Shown here in pieces: positions 1 to 6,645 of a DNA stretch of 8,087 nucleotides; positions within the stretch are counted from its first letter, which is position 1; every line of letters begins with the position of its first letter. A model generated the notes under the pieces. The model made no database searches. It was not told where the DNA came from and saw only the letters and a program-made list of their open reading frames with translations. This DNA is from Methylophilaceae bacterium UBA5127 (GTDB taxonomy: Bacteria; Pseudomonadota; Gammaproteobacteria; Burkholderiales; Methylophilaceae): assembly GCA_002414145.1 (NCBI GenBank), contig DHYP01000045.1, forward strand, positions 9,749 to 17,835, in the 5' to 3' direction. The position numbers and the translations under genes are program-made.

Positions 1-351
1 GCCAGGGTTGATGCGGTATTTGGCTAGCGCCTGTGCACAGTCTGGGTAAGCTTGCAATAATTTATGTCCGTTATAGTGAAAATCGCCTACTAAAGGTACG
101 TTGCAACCTAAAGCATCCAGCCCCGCTCTGATTACACTTACTTGGGCGGCAGCTTCTGGTGAGTTTACGGTAATACGTACCACTTCCGAACCTGCCTGCC
201 ATAATTCATATACTTGTTGAATGGTGGCTTTAGCATTGGCCGTGTCAGTATTCGTCATGCTTTGCACGACGACACTGGCTTGATTGGTGTGATAGAGACC
301 TCCTCCTACTGGAATATGGCCTATCATCACTTGACGGGTATTTCTGCGCAT
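1..351 (-). CDS. ispG: 4-hydroxy-3-methylbut-2-enyl diphosphate synthase (IspG/GcpE), N-terminal 117 residues; cut by left window edge
   Basis: IspG is the cytosolic [4Fe-4S] enzyme that reductively converts methylerythritol 2,4-cyclodiphosphate to HMBPP in the MEP route to isoprenoids. I translated this from the minus strand starting at the ATG at 349-351. The fragment has the family's N-terminal TIM-barrel opening: QSMTNTDT at residues 30-37, followed by [15 protein letters not shown] at about 85-99 and KYRINPG at 111-117, where the window ends. The iron-sulfur cysteines lie in the missing C-terminal part. No other ATG, GTG or TTG lies in frame in the roughly 70 nt upstream that I read, so the start is well fixed, although its Shine-Dalgarno is weak. 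It follows the rodZ stop by 14 nt, so it is probably the distal gene of the ndk-rlmN-pilF-rodZ operon, an order common in beta- and gammaproteobacteria. Confidence 0.95.
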   Translation of the reverse strand, partial: MRRNTRQVMIGHIPVGGGLYHTNQASVVVQSMTNTDTANAKATIQQVYELWQAGSEVVRITVNSPEAAAQVSVIRAGLDALGCNVPLVGDFHYNGHKLLQAYPDCAQALAKYRINPG

Positions 352-365
352 GTTGGTATTTAAAG

Positions 366-1424
366 TTAATTTAATGTAAAACGCGCCACTTTTTTGCGTG
401 TGTGTGCTACTAAATCGTAGGCTTGCCCATTGACCGTGAGTACTGTGCCTGTAGCGTTCCCTACCACAACATTGAGCGGAGCTTTTGCTGAAAAAGTTTC
501 TGAGGAGCCCATTGGTATGACTTTGCTATAGATTTCATTTCCATGTGTATCGGTAATGTTAATCCATGTCTCTTCATTGGCTTGAATGTGTAGTTCGGTT
601 TTGTTATTGGGAACAGCAGTTGGCGCAGATTCAATTTGAGGTTTTGGTTCAGCTGCGGGTACCTCAGTGCTGACTGATGTAGCTATCTTGCCTGTAGGAT
701 TAGTAGGTGCATTTTGCTCTGGCAAGATGACAGGTGTCGTTGAGGTGGTATCTGCGGGCACATCAGGAGTCAGCGAACTTTCAGTCGTGTCTGGTTGCCT
801 TTCCGCTGCCGGAAGTGCAAATTCTACAGGAGCGGTAGTAGACTCAGTCGGGTTTTTTTGTGCGAGGACTTGTGCGTTTAAACTTGTGATTTCCTCAGAA
901 GTACTCGGTTTGATGTTTTGTTTATAGTAAAAAAATAGAGAAACAGTCAAGCCGAAAAATATCAATATCCCTGTGAACAGCTTGATAGAAAAGCTGTTTT
1001 TATTTTCTCCGATAACAATCGATGCGTTTGCAGTTGATTGTACTGTAAAAGATTGTGGCTGCGCATTGGGGACTAAAGCGTTATATGCTTGAAGTATGGG
1101 CTCAGCATCAATTTTCAGGATTTTTGCATAATTACGTATAAAGCCACGTGCGATTGAGGGGTGTGGTAATTGTTCATACTGATCCATTTCAATCGCATTG
1201 ATTTGCTTGACACTCAAGCGCAATTGGCTGGCAATATCATGCAATGATAAGCCTAGCTTTTCACGTTGTAACTTAAGTATGCCACCGCATTCTGAGTGTG
1301 TTGTTGCAACATGCGCTACTATAGGCTCTGTTGACGACGCTTCGTGATGAGGCGGTTGTGTTGTAACAGCCTCATCAGGCACGATGACTTTTGTTTCAGT
1401 ATTATTTTGTGTTTTTTTTGCCAT
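366..1424 (-). CDS. rodZ: RodZ-like cytoskeletal protein: cytoplasmic helix-turn-helix, one membrane helix, periplasmic DUF4115 domain
   Basis: RodZ links the MreB actin-like filaments to the wall-elongation machinery across the inner membrane. The 352-residue product has: an unstructured, charged N-terminal stretch (1-46); a Cro/HTH_25-type domain at about 47-115 ([19 protein letters not shown], then [13 protein letters not shown]); a single hydrophobic helix at about 149-167; a Pro/Thr/Glu-rich linker at about 170-275; and a C-terminal beta-rich DUF4115 domain ([17 protein letters not shown] through VNGQAYDL) at 276-352. I chose the ATG at 1422-1424 because GGAG (1432-1435) sits 7 nt before it. 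An in-frame TTG five codons upstream (1437-1439) would overlap that Shine-Dalgarno region and is less likely. The gene sits between pilF (19 nt) and ispG (14 nt). The topology (HTH inside, DUF4115 outside) separates it from true DNA-binding regulators. The symbol rests on domain architecture and gene order. Confidence 0.88.
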   Translation of the reverse strand: MAKKTQNNTETKVIVPDEAVTTQPPHHEASSTEPIVAHVATTHSECGGILKLQREKLGLSLHDIASQLRLSVKQINAIEMDQYEQLPHPSIARGFIRNYAKILKIDAEPILQAYNALVPNAQPQSFTVQSTANASIVIGENKNSFSIKLFTGILIFFGLTVSLFFYYKQNIKPSTSEEITSLNAQVLAQKNPTESTTAPVEFALPAAERQPDTTESSLTPDVPADTTSTTPVILPEQNAPTNPTGKIATSVSTEVPAAEPKPQIESAPTAVPNNKTELHIQANEETWINITDTHGNEIYSKVIPMGSSETFSAKAPLNVVVGNATGTVLTVNGQAYDLVAHTRKKVARFTLN

Positions 1425-1431
1425 GGTCAAG

Positions 1432-1435
1432 CTCC
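1432..1435 (-). promoter_or_regulatory. Shine-Dalgarno of rodZ (decides its start)
   Basis: On the minus strand the sequence reads GGAG, 7 nt upstream of the ATG at 1424. This favours that ATG over the in-frame TTG at 1439, which lies on the upstream side of the GGAG and has no comparable site before it. Confidence 0.7.
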
Positions 1436-1443
1436 ACAAGACA

Positions 1444-2211
1444 CTACTTTTCGTTGTGCATTAGCATTTTTGCTTCTGCTGAATCTGGGTATTCTTTTCT
1501 GAGCAATATCGCGTAGCTGGCTTCATTGTCTTGGTTGCCAACAGCACGCGCAATTTTAATTCCTAACCATAATACGTCTGGACTTGGTGAGGCGATTAAA
1601 GCATTTTGCAATGTTTTTTCGGCGGCCTTAGCATCACCACGATTGAATTGTAAGTTGGCTAAATGATAAGCGGCAGAATAGGTAAGTGGTTGTATTGCCA
1701 ATGCTTTTAATAAATATGTCTCTGCACTTGCGAGGTCTTTTTTACGCATGGCACATATGCCAGCGTTGGTGTATGCAAGGTGTGGTGTTTCATATAGTGG
1801 GTTTTTAACAGCCTCCAAAAAATGCTTGATAGACTCACCATACTGTCCATTGTTGCAAAGAAAATTGCCGTAATTATTGTGTGATTGGGAGCTTTGCGGT
1901 TGTATTTTTAAGGCTTGTTGAAAAGAGGTGTCCGCTTTGGCAGTCTCACCTAATGCGGCATACACTAAACCTAAGCCACTAAAAGCCGGCGCATAGTCGG
2001 GGTCAGTGTTAATAGCGATATTAAACTCATCTAATGCTACAGCATACTTTCCTTGTTGAAAGTAGCCAGCTCCCAGCTCTGTGTGTGCGCGTGCGCGACT
2101 AGTATTTAGCGAGTCTTTGTTATAAGGGTTATTAGTTGTTGTTTGTGCTGCACATCCCGCCATTGTACAAAAGAGGAGGGCTAGGGCTTGAAATTTCCAT
2201 CTAAACAACAT
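1444..2211 (-). CDS. pilF: Type IV pilus biogenesis/stability lipoprotein PilF/PilW, tetratricopeptide-repeat protein
   Basis: PilF/PilW is the outer-membrane pilotin that helps assemble the PilQ secretin of type IV pili. The 255-residue product begins with a lipoprotein signal: Arg/Lys at 4-6, a hydrophobic core at 8-17 and the lipobox MAGC, with Cys20 as the predicted lipidated residue. The rest is a chain of about six TPR units: roughly 39-72 (ELGAGYFQQGKYAVALDEFN), 73-106, 107-140, 144-177, 178-211 and a looser one to 245. This matches the family's length and design. Its ATG shares one base with the rlmN stop (TAATG), so translation is probably coupled to rlmN. Other pilus genes are not in the window, which is usual because pilF sits in this housekeeping operon in many proteobacteria. 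A generic TPR lipoprotein is possible, but the gene order supports PilF. Confidence 0.88.
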   Translation of the reverse strand: MLFRWKFQALALLFCTMAGCAAQTTTNNPYNKDSLNTSRARAHTELGAGYFQQGKYAVALDEFNIAINTDPDYAPAFSGLGLVYAALGETAKADTSFQQALKIQPQSSQSHNNYGNFLCNNGQYGESIKHFLEAVKNPLYETPHLAYTNAGICAMRKKDLASAETYLLKALAIQPLTYSAAYHLANLQFNRGDAKAAEKTLQNALIASPSPDVLWLGIKIARAVGNQDNEASYAILLRKEYPDSAEAKMLMHNEK

Positions 2212-3314
2212 TATTGCACCGCCTGTATTGATATGTGTTTTAAGCTACGTTTGGTTTTGTCTAACACTTTGCCCGCAAGCTGTCCGCAAGCTGCGTCAAT
2301 ATCTTCACCGCGCGTTTTGCGTACAGTCACTACATAACCTGCTTGCATTAAAATATCACGAAATACCTTGATATGGCTAGGTTTTGAAGTTTCATAGCCA
2401 CTGTTAGGGAAAGGGTTAAATGGAATAAGATTAAATTTGCACGGCACATGACGTACGATATCTAGCAACTGATGCGCATGTTCAACCGTGTCATTGACGC
2501 CGTCTAACATGACATACTCAAATGTCACAAAGTCACGAGGGGCTTTTTCTAGATAACGATGACATGCTGCCATCAGGTCTTTGATTGGGTATTTTTTATT
2601 AATAGGCACAAGTACATCGCGTAGTGCATCGTTAGGCGCATGCAGCGAAACAGCGAGTGCTACAGGGCAATCTTCTCTAAGTCTGTCCATAGCAGGTACT
2701 AAACCACTGGTGGATAGCGTGACGCGACGTCGGCTTAACCCATAAGCGCTGTCATCTAGCATAATCTGCATGGCAGTGACCACGTTATCATAGTTAGCGA
2801 GCGGTTCTCCCATGCCCATCATCACGACGTTAGAGATGATGCGCTCGCCAGCTGGCAACATATCATAGCCATCGGCTGATCTTAAGGATTGATTCGCAAT
2901 CCACAATTGTCCGATAATCTCTGAAACACATAAATTGCGATTAAATCCTTGGCGTCCAGTACTGCAAAACGTACATTCCAGAGCGCATCCCACTTGGCTG
3001 GAAACACACAAAGTGCCCCGATCGTCTTCTGGAATAAACACGGTTTCAATACTATTGGTAGTATCTGTACCAATTAGCCATTTACGTGTACCGTCATCAG
3101 ATATTTTTTCAAGCTGTACTTGAGGAAGTGTGAAACTGGTTTCATTGCGTAATTTTTCGCGCAAAGTTTTGGCAATGTCTGTCATCTGGTCGAGGTCGAC
3201 AATACCAAAATGATGTATCCAGCGCATCAACTGCTTAGCGCGGAAAGGCTTCTCGCCGATACTGGTAAAGTAATCGGCGAGTTGCTGTTGATTGAAGTTA
3301 AGTAAGTTAATCAA
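2211..3314 (-). CDS. rlmN: Dual-specificity RNA methyltransferase RlmN (23S rRNA A2503 / tRNA A37 C2-methylation), radical SAM
   Basis: RlmN adds a methyl group to C2 of adenosine 2503 in 23S rRNA and of A37 in some tRNAs, by a radical-SAM mechanism through a methyl-cysteine intermediate. The 367-residue product carries the CX3CX2C cluster motif at Cys110, Cys114 and Cys117, and MGMGEP at about 166-171. The two mechanistic cysteines sit where the E. coli enzyme has them: Cys103, seven residues before the cluster, and Cys343 in [12 protein letters not shown]. The N-terminal part ([16 protein letters not shown]) is the RNA-binding helical domain. The start is TTG at 3312-3314. No ATG or GTG lies between it and the in-frame stop at 3342-3344, and the N-terminus INLLNFN lines up with E. 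coli INLLDLN. There is no good Shine-Dalgarno. The ndk stop lies 11 nt upstream, so coupling to ndk is likely. Its stop overlaps the pilF start by one base. Confidence 0.96.
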   Translation of the reverse strand: MINLLNFNQQQLADYFTSIGEKPFRAKQLMRWIHHFGIVDLDQMTDIAKTLREKLRNETSFTLPQVQLEKISDDGTRKWLIGTDTTNSIETVFIPEDDRGTLCVSSQVGCALECTFCSTGRQGFNRNLCVSEIIGQLWIANQSLRSADGYDMLPAGERIISNVVMMGMGEPLANYDNVVTAMQIMLDDSAYGLSRRRVTLSTSGLVPAMDRLREDCPVALAVSLHAPNDALRDVLVPINKKYPIKDLMAACHRYLEKAPRDFVTFEYVMLDGVNDTVEHAHQLLDIVRHVPCKFNLIPFNPFPNSGYETSKPSHIKVFRDILMQAGYVVTVRKTRGEDIDAACGQLAGKVLDKTKRSLKHISIQAVQ

Positions 3315-3325
3315 TGCTTTCAGTT

Positions 3326-3730
3326 TTAGCCGAAGAAGTACTTAATTTCAATTGCGGCGTTTTCTAAAGAATCGCTACCATGCACTGCGTTTGCATCAAT
3401 ACTTTCTGCAAAGTCAGCACGGATAGTGCCAGCGGCTGCATCTTTTGGGTTGGTTGCGCCCATTAATTCACGGTTTTTCAACACAGCGTTTTCACCTTCT
3501 AACGCTTGAATCATCACTGGACCAGAAATCATGAACTTTACTAAAGCACCAAAGAACGGACGTTCTTTATGTACAGCGTAAAAGCCTTCTGCTTCTGCTT
3601 GTGTTAAATGCGTCATTTTTGCTGCAACAATTTTTAAACCTGCATTTTCAAAACGCGTATAAATTTGACCAATCACGTTTTTAGCCACTGCGTCAGGTTT
3701 GATAATGCTAAGGGTGCGTTCTACTGCCAT
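3326..3730 (-). CDS. ndk: Nucleoside diphosphate kinase
   Basis: Ndk moves the gamma-phosphate from ATP to other (d)NDPs through a phosphohistidine and balances the nucleotide pools in the cytosol. The 134-residue product starts [18 protein letters not shown], the family N-terminus with the nucleotide-binding Lys11. It holds RPFF at 57-60, GATNPKDA at 91-98 and the active-site signature NAVHGSDS with catalytic His117. I used the ATG at 3728-3730, which has GGAG at 3736-3739 (5-nt spacing). A longer reading from 3763 would add eleven residues, mostly hydrophobic, that the family lacks. The protein stops at YFFG, about 7-9 residues earlier than E. coli Ndk (143 residues). The fold and active site are complete without the tail. 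It is the first gene of the ndk-to-ispG group, behind its own predicted promoter. Confidence 0.96.
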   Translation of the reverse strand: MAVERTLSIIKPDAVAKNVIGQIYTRFENAGLKIVAAKMTHLTQAEAEGFYAVHKERPFFGALVKFMISGPVMIQALEGENAVLKNRELMGATNPKDAAAGTIRADFAESIDANAVHGSDSLENAAIEIKYFFG

Positions 3731-3735
3731 GCTAA

Positions 3736-3739
3736 CTCC
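3736..3739 (-). promoter_or_regulatory. Shine-Dalgarno of ndk (decides its start)
   Basis: The minus strand reads GGAG, 5 nt before the ATG at 3730. This supports the MAVERT start over the longer open frame, whose extra residues are unlike any Ndk N-terminus. Confidence 0.75.
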
Positions 3740-3790
3740 AATAAAAATAATAAAAAACAACAATTAAATGAATGGCTTACAAAAACCAGT

Positions 3791-3819
3791 ATTCTAGCAT
3801 TTATCCTAGATTTTATAAA
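3791..3819 (-). promoter_or_regulatory. Predicted sigma-70 promoter of ndk (extended -10)
   Basis: On the minus strand a -10 box TAGAAT (3796-3791; 5 of 6 to TATAAT) is preceded by TGC, giving an extended -10 (TGCTAGAAT). A weak -35, TTTATA (3819-3814; 4 of 6), lies 17 nt upstream. Transcription would start near 3784, giving a leader of about 55 nt that is rich in A and T. It would drive ndk-rlmN-pilF-rodZ-ispG. The rest of the 185-nt gap up to trmJ shows no clear terminator, so read-through from trmJ is also possible. Confidence 0.55.
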
Positions 3820-3915
3820 TTGGATTTTTGCATCACTATTCTATGGTTTAGGCTTGACTCTATTGTGACAGTGATTAGTGCGTGCATCGCGTTTTACGTG
3901 TGCTCATATGGCTGG

Positions 3916-4656
3916 CTAGTATTTTGTGTGCTTTTTAGGGTTTACACTCAGCGTTAAAATGCCGCGCAATAAATTCACTTCTTCTTTTTCTAATCTAGCA
4001 CGCGCGTAGATGCGACGTATCCGCTCCATCAGTTTTTTGGGGGCTCTGGGATTAATGTAGCCAATCTTAAGTAAAGTTTCTTCTAGATGCGTATAAAAGC
4101 CTTCTATCGCTTCGTTGGTGGCAAGTTCTGAGCGCTCTTCGGCATCCAGCTTGCCAGCTAATATCGTCATGCGTAATTCATAACAGAGTACTTGTACCGC
4201 GGCAGCTAGGTTGAGCGAAGTGTATTCAGGGTTAGCAGGAATCATGGCTAATAGCTGACAACAGTCCAGTTCTGCATTGGATAAGCCGCTCATTTCTGTA
4301 CCAAATACGAATGCCACAGGTTGTTGTGTGGCGATTTTGCAGGCTTCAAGCGCAGCTTCACGTGCGTTGATCAATTGATGCGACAGATTACGTTTGCGTG
4401 CACTTAAGCCAATGGTGAATGCACAACCAGTCAGTGCTTCGCTCAATGTTTCAGTGACAATCGCAGACTCCAACAAGTCTGCTGCACCTGTAGCAAGGGC
4501 AGTAGCATGTGCGTCTGGAAAAATATCTGGCTTGACGAGATATAAATGTTTAAGACCCATGGTTTTCATGGCGCGTGCGGCTGAGCCAATGTTACCAGGG
4601 TGACTGGTTTGGCATAAAACGATTCTGATATGATCAAAGATGGTGTTGGATGACAT
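3916..4656 (-). CDS. trmJ: tRNA (cytidine/uridine-32-2'-O)-methyltransferase TrmJ, SPOUT family
   Basis: TrmJ methylates the ribose 2'-OH of nucleotide 32 in the tRNA anticodon loop, using SAM bound in a knotted SpoU-type fold; the enzyme works as a dimer. The 246-residue length equals that of E. coli TrmJ. The three SpoU motifs are visible: motif 1 HPGNIGSAARAMKTMG at 19-34, motif 2 VFGTEMSGLSNAEL at 117-130, and motif 3 IPANPEYTSLNLAAAVQV at 139-156. The C-terminal helical part after about residue 165 fits the family's dimerisation/tRNA-binding extension. The ATG at 4654-4656 has only a poor Shine-Dalgarno, but no other methionine precedes the conserved IRIVL strand. It diverges from suhB, the same neighbour as in E. 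coli. It points towards ndk, with 185 nt between them. Confidence 0.94.
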   Translation of the reverse strand: MSSNTIFDHIRIVLCQTSHPGNIGSAARAMKTMGLKHLYLVKPDIFPDAHATALATGAADLLESAIVTETLSEALTGCAFTIGLSARKRNLSHQLINAREAALEACKIATQQPVAFVFGTEMSGLSNAELDCCQLLAMIPANPEYTSLNLAAAVQVLCYELRMTILAGKLDAEERSELATNEAIEGFYTHLEETLLKIGYINPRAPKKLMERIRRIYARARLEKEEVNLLRGILTLSVNPKKHTKY

Positions 4657-4660
4657 AAGC

Positions 4661-4689
4661 TTGGTGAAGTGCTCAATAAAAGCTAAAAT
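4661..4689 (+). promoter_or_regulatory. Predicted sigma-70 promoter of suhB
   Basis: A -35 box TTGGTG (4661-4666) and a -10 box TAAAAT (4684-4689; 5 of 6 to TATAAT) are separated by exactly 17 nt. Transcription would start at about 4696, giving a leader of about 30 nt before the suhB ATG. The -35 is only a half match, so confidence is moderate. Confidence 0.45.
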
Positions 4690-4698
4690 GGCATTTTA
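4684..4698. repeat. 15-bp palindrome in the trmJ/suhB divergent promoter region
   Basis: TAAAATG, one base, then CATTTTA: a perfect 7-bp inverted repeat. Each strand reads TAAAAT, so the left arm can be the -10 box for suhB and the right arm (read on the minus strand) a -10 box for trmJ. On the minus strand the best -35 partners are imperfect: TTGTCT at a 15-nt spacing or TTGATT at 19 nt. The trmJ promoter assignment is therefore weak. The symmetry could also be an operator. Confidence 0.5.
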
Positions 4699-4725
4699 CA
4701 ATACATCACTCAAAGACAATCAATA

Positions 4726-5535
4726 ATGCATCCCATATTAAATGTTGCCACCAAAGCTGCTAGAGAAGCGGGCAAAATTATTAATCGTGCCTCACAAGAT
4801 GTAGGTGCGCTTAAAATTCATACCAAAGATTTTAATGACTTCGTTAGCGAAGTAGATCGGGCTGCAGAGCAAGCAATCATCAGCGTGCTTAAAGAGGCCT
4901 ATCCAGACCATGGTTTTTTGGGAGAGGAGAGCGGTGAAAGTAATTCAGCCGCAGACAGTATCTGGATTATCGATCCGCTTGATGGGACGACTAATTTTCT
5001 GCATAACTTCCCGACTTATTGTGTGTCTATTGCCTTGCAGGAAAAGGGAGTGCTTACTCAAGCAGTGATTTATGATCCTGTGCATAATGATTTATTCACA
5101 GCCACTAAGGGTCGCGGCGCATTTTTGAATGACAAACGTATTCGCGTGACCAATCGCACTAAATTGCAAGAAAGCTTGATTGCGACCGGCTTCCCATTTC
5201 GTGATTTTAGCTATCTAGATACTTACATGGATATTCTCAAAGACATGATGAAGAAAACGATAGGGATACGTCGTCCAGGCTCAGCCGCATTGGATTTAGC
5301 TTACGTGGCAGCAGGCTGGACCGATGGCTTTTTTGAGATTAATTTATCGCCATGGGACATCGCTGCGGGTGGCTTGTTAGTACAAGAAGCGGGCGGTATT
5401 GTGGGCGACTTTGAGGGCAATGAAAGCTGGCTTAAGACTGGAAATATTGTAGCGGCTAACCCAAAGGTCTTCAGTCAGATGTTGCAAGTGATTGCACCGC
5501 ATCTCACAGTGCGCACTAAAACACCTACAATGTAA
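4726..5535 (+). CDS. suhB: Inositol-1-monophosphatase family protein SuhB
   Basis: SuhB is a Mg2+-dependent, Li+-sensitive phosphatase of inositol-1-phosphate. In E. coli it also joins the NusA/B/E/G complex that acts on ribosomal RNA transcription. The 269 residues carry the full metal site: GEESG with Glu67, the signature [17 protein letters not shown] with Asp83 and Asp86, and [16 protein letters not shown] with Asp211. These agree with E. coli SuhB (Glu67, Asp84, Asp87, Asp212) within one residue. The start is ATG at 4726-4728, with a weak AAAGA-type ribosome site. The gene diverges from trmJ, as in E. coli. I cannot tell from the sequence whether the Nus role is kept, or whether the physiological substrate is inositol phosphate. 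Confidence 0.94.
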   Translation: MHPILNVATKAAREAGKIINRASQDVGALKIHTKDFNDFVSEVDRAAEQAIISVLKEAYPDHGFLGEESGESNSAADSIWIIDPLDGTTNFLHNFPTYCVSIALQEKGVLTQAVIYDPVHNDLFTATKGRGAFLNDKRIRVTNRTKLQESLIATGFPFRDFSYLDTYMDILKDMMKKTIGIRRPGSAALDLAYVAAGWTDGFFEINLSPWDIAAGGLLVQEAGGIVGDFEGNESWLKTGNIVAANPKVFSQMLQVIAPHLTVRTKTPTM

Positions 5536-5550
5536 TCCTCTTGGATTTTT
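5534..5550 (+). terminator. Possible weak intrinsic terminator of suhB
   Basis: A 5-bp stem (AATCC, loop TCTT, GGATT) overlaps the suhB stop codon and runs into a short T stretch (5546-5550). The stem is short and has little GC, so termination by it alone is doubtful. No better hairpin is visible before the next gene. Confidence 0.25.
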
Positions 5551-5605
5551 GCGCTAATGTTCTTTTAAAAATGCTGTTTACGTACTTAACTTCCAAGTCT
5601 AGTCT

Positions 5606-5655
5606 CATGCATTTTCATCAAGTCAATTAATGGTGTCCGATTTTTAAAATGCATG
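5606..5655. repeat. 10-bp perfect inverted repeat (CATGCATTTT / AAAATGCATG) upstream of the TSUP gene
   Basis: The arms lie at 5606-5615 and 5646-5655, 30 nt apart. Both contain the self-complementary hexamer ATGCAT. No T-run follows on either strand, so it does not look like a terminator. Position and symmetry suggest protein binding or an RNA hairpin, but no function can be assigned from sequence. Confidence 0.55.
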
Positions 5656-5665
5656 GATGATGCAT
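5649..5665. promoter_or_regulatory. Candidate operator: two ATGCAT palindromes 11 bp apart
   Basis: ATGCAT, GGATG, ATGCAT: the two hexamers (5649-5654 and 5660-5665) repeat at an 11-bp step, about one helical turn, and together form a near-symmetric site. They lie just upstream of a possible -10 box TATAAG (5686-5691), where a regulator would be expected to bind. No convincing -35 box accompanies that -10. The regulator is unknown. Confidence 0.3.
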
Positions 5666-5715
5666 AAGTCTTTAGATGTAAAGTTTATAAGGAAGCACTA
5701 CGCACTGGGTAAGCA

Positions 5716-6522
5716 ATGAGTATTGAGTTAGCGGCTGTTTTTGTTTTAATAGGTGCTTTTGTTGGCATAGTATCTGGGTTGCTAGGTATTGGGGGTGGTG
5801 GAGTTCTAGTGCCGCTTTTAACAACGATATTTGTGTATTTAAAAGTACCCTCTGAGCACATTGTACATTTGGCGCTTGGTACGTCTATGGCGTGCATTAT
5901 CATTACTTCACTTTCAAGCTTACAGGCACATCACAAGCGTGGTGGTGTGCTATGGAGCCTTGTAAGATTAATGGCTCCAAGTATGGTTTTAGGTACATTC
6001 TTGGCGACATTCTTAGCGTCACATATCAGTTCAAAGCCGTTAGCCATATTTTTTTCTATCTTTATGGCATATATTTCTATGCAAATGTATTTGAATATCA
6101 GTCCAAACAGCAGTCATCAAACTGCTGGAAAACTTGAGCTAGGGTTAGTAGCAGCTTTTATAGGTGCAATTTCGGCGCTAGTTTCTATTGGTGGAGGATC
6201 ACTTACCGTTCCTTACCTTAGCTGGAGAAATATCGATATTAGAAAAGCAATCGGAACATCCGCCGCACTTGGGTTGCCAATTGCGTTATCTGGAAGCATT
6301 GGGTATTTAGTGAATGGGTTGTCTACACAGATTCCTTTACCAAACACATTGGGGTTCGTATATTTACCAGCTGTCGCATGTATCGCAGTTCCCAGCTATT
6401 TTACAGCCCCTATTGGCGCTCGATTAGCGCATCAGATGCCAATAGAGGTCATTAAAAAAATATTTAGTATCCTGCTTATGTTACTCAGTATTAAAATGCT
6501 GAGTGTAGTTTTTGCCAAATAA
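5716..6522 (+). CDS. TSUP-family (TauE/SafE, formerly DUF81) inner-membrane permease, substrate unknown
   Basis: TSUP proteins are inner-membrane carriers tied, in studied cases, to sulfite, thiosulfate, sulfonate or other organic anions. The 268 residues form about eight hydrophobic segments and show the family's internal duplication. In the first half, GIVSGLLGIGGGGVLVPLL (17-35) is followed by LGTS (54-57). In the second half, GAISALVSIGGGSLTVPYL (150-168) is followed by IGTS (179-182). A hydrophilic loop at about 127-140 joins the halves. The ATG at 5716 has GGGT 5 nt upstream; a stronger-looking GGAAG at 5691-5695 is too far (20 nt) to serve this start. The gene stands alone: suhB is upstream on the same strand after 180 nt, and mtnC converges on it from the right. 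The nearby methionine-salvage genes hint at sulfur compounds, but they form a separate, opposing unit, so substrate and direction of transport stay open. Confidence 0.9.
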   Translation: MSIELAAVFVLIGAFVGIVSGLLGIGGGGVLVPLLTTIFVYLKVPSEHIVHLALGTSMACIIITSLSSLQAHHKRGGVLWSLVRLMAPSMVLGTFLATFLASHISSKPLAIFFSIFMAYISMQMYLNISPNSSHQTAGKLELGLVAAFIGAISALVSIGGGSLTVPYLSWRNIDIRKAIGTSAALGLPIALSGSIGYLVNGLSTQIPLPNTLGFVYLPAVACIAVPSYFTAPIGARLAHQMPIEVIKKIFSILLMLLSIKMLSVVFAK

Positions 6523-6533
6523 ACCTCCATGCA

Positions 6534-6592
6534 CTCAAATTCTGACAGTCTTACGCTGAAAGTTTAGGAGTCTCATTTTATTTAAATTTGAG
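6534..6592. repeat. 8-bp inverted repeat in the TSUP/mtnC convergent gap
   Basis: CTCAAATT (6534-6541) and AATTTGAG (6585-6592) face each other across 43 nt. The loop is too long and the stem too weak for a typical terminator. The 123-nt gap is AT-rich, and I see no standard hairpin with a T-run in it for either gene. Confidence 0.3.
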
Positions 6593-6645
6593 CAAATTAT
6601 TGTGCGATTCTATAAATTGCAACTAGAAGTGTACATTTGATTTTG

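Noticed and set aside
667..927. Open frame of 86 codons on the plus strand
   Set aside because: It lies antisense to the RodZ linker and membrane helix, the protein is low-complexity Ser/Val/Gly, and no family is recognisable. It mirrors the repetitive codons of the real gene.
1425..1439. Earlier TTG start of rodZ adding five residues
   Set aside because: The GGAG that would serve the downstream ATG lies inside this short extension, and the TTG has no site of its own.
2882..3123. Frames of about 62 codons on both strands within rlmN
   Set aside because: They overlap the radical-SAM core of RlmN, which is intact in its own frame; both are shadows.
3731..3763. Extension of Ndk by eleven hydrophobic residues, like a signal sequence
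   Set aside because: Ndk is cytosolic and starts at MAVERT in the family. A GGAG site precedes that ATG, and the extra stretch is the AT-rich leader of the gene.
3861..3875. TGTGACAGTG resembling half of a CRP/FNR site upstream of ndk
   Set aside because: Only one half-site is present and the second arm at the proper spacing is missing, so it is not reported as an operator.
3665..3957. Two overlapping plus-strand open frames of 61-67 codons between ndk and trmJ
   Set aside because: They cover the predicted ndk promoter and both neighbouring gene ends, have no ribosome sites worth the name, and read as hydrophobic products of AT-rich non-coding DNA.
5685..5903. 72-codon minus-strand frame over the start of the transporter gene
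   Set aside because: It is antisense to the glycine-rich first TSUP repeat, and its Pro/Thr-rich product is the expected reverse reading of Gly/Val codons.
5892..6137. 81-codon plus-strand frame inside the transporter gene
   Set aside because: It is a shifted frame within a gene whose own frame has clear family motifs throughout; there is no ribosome site and no recognisable domain.
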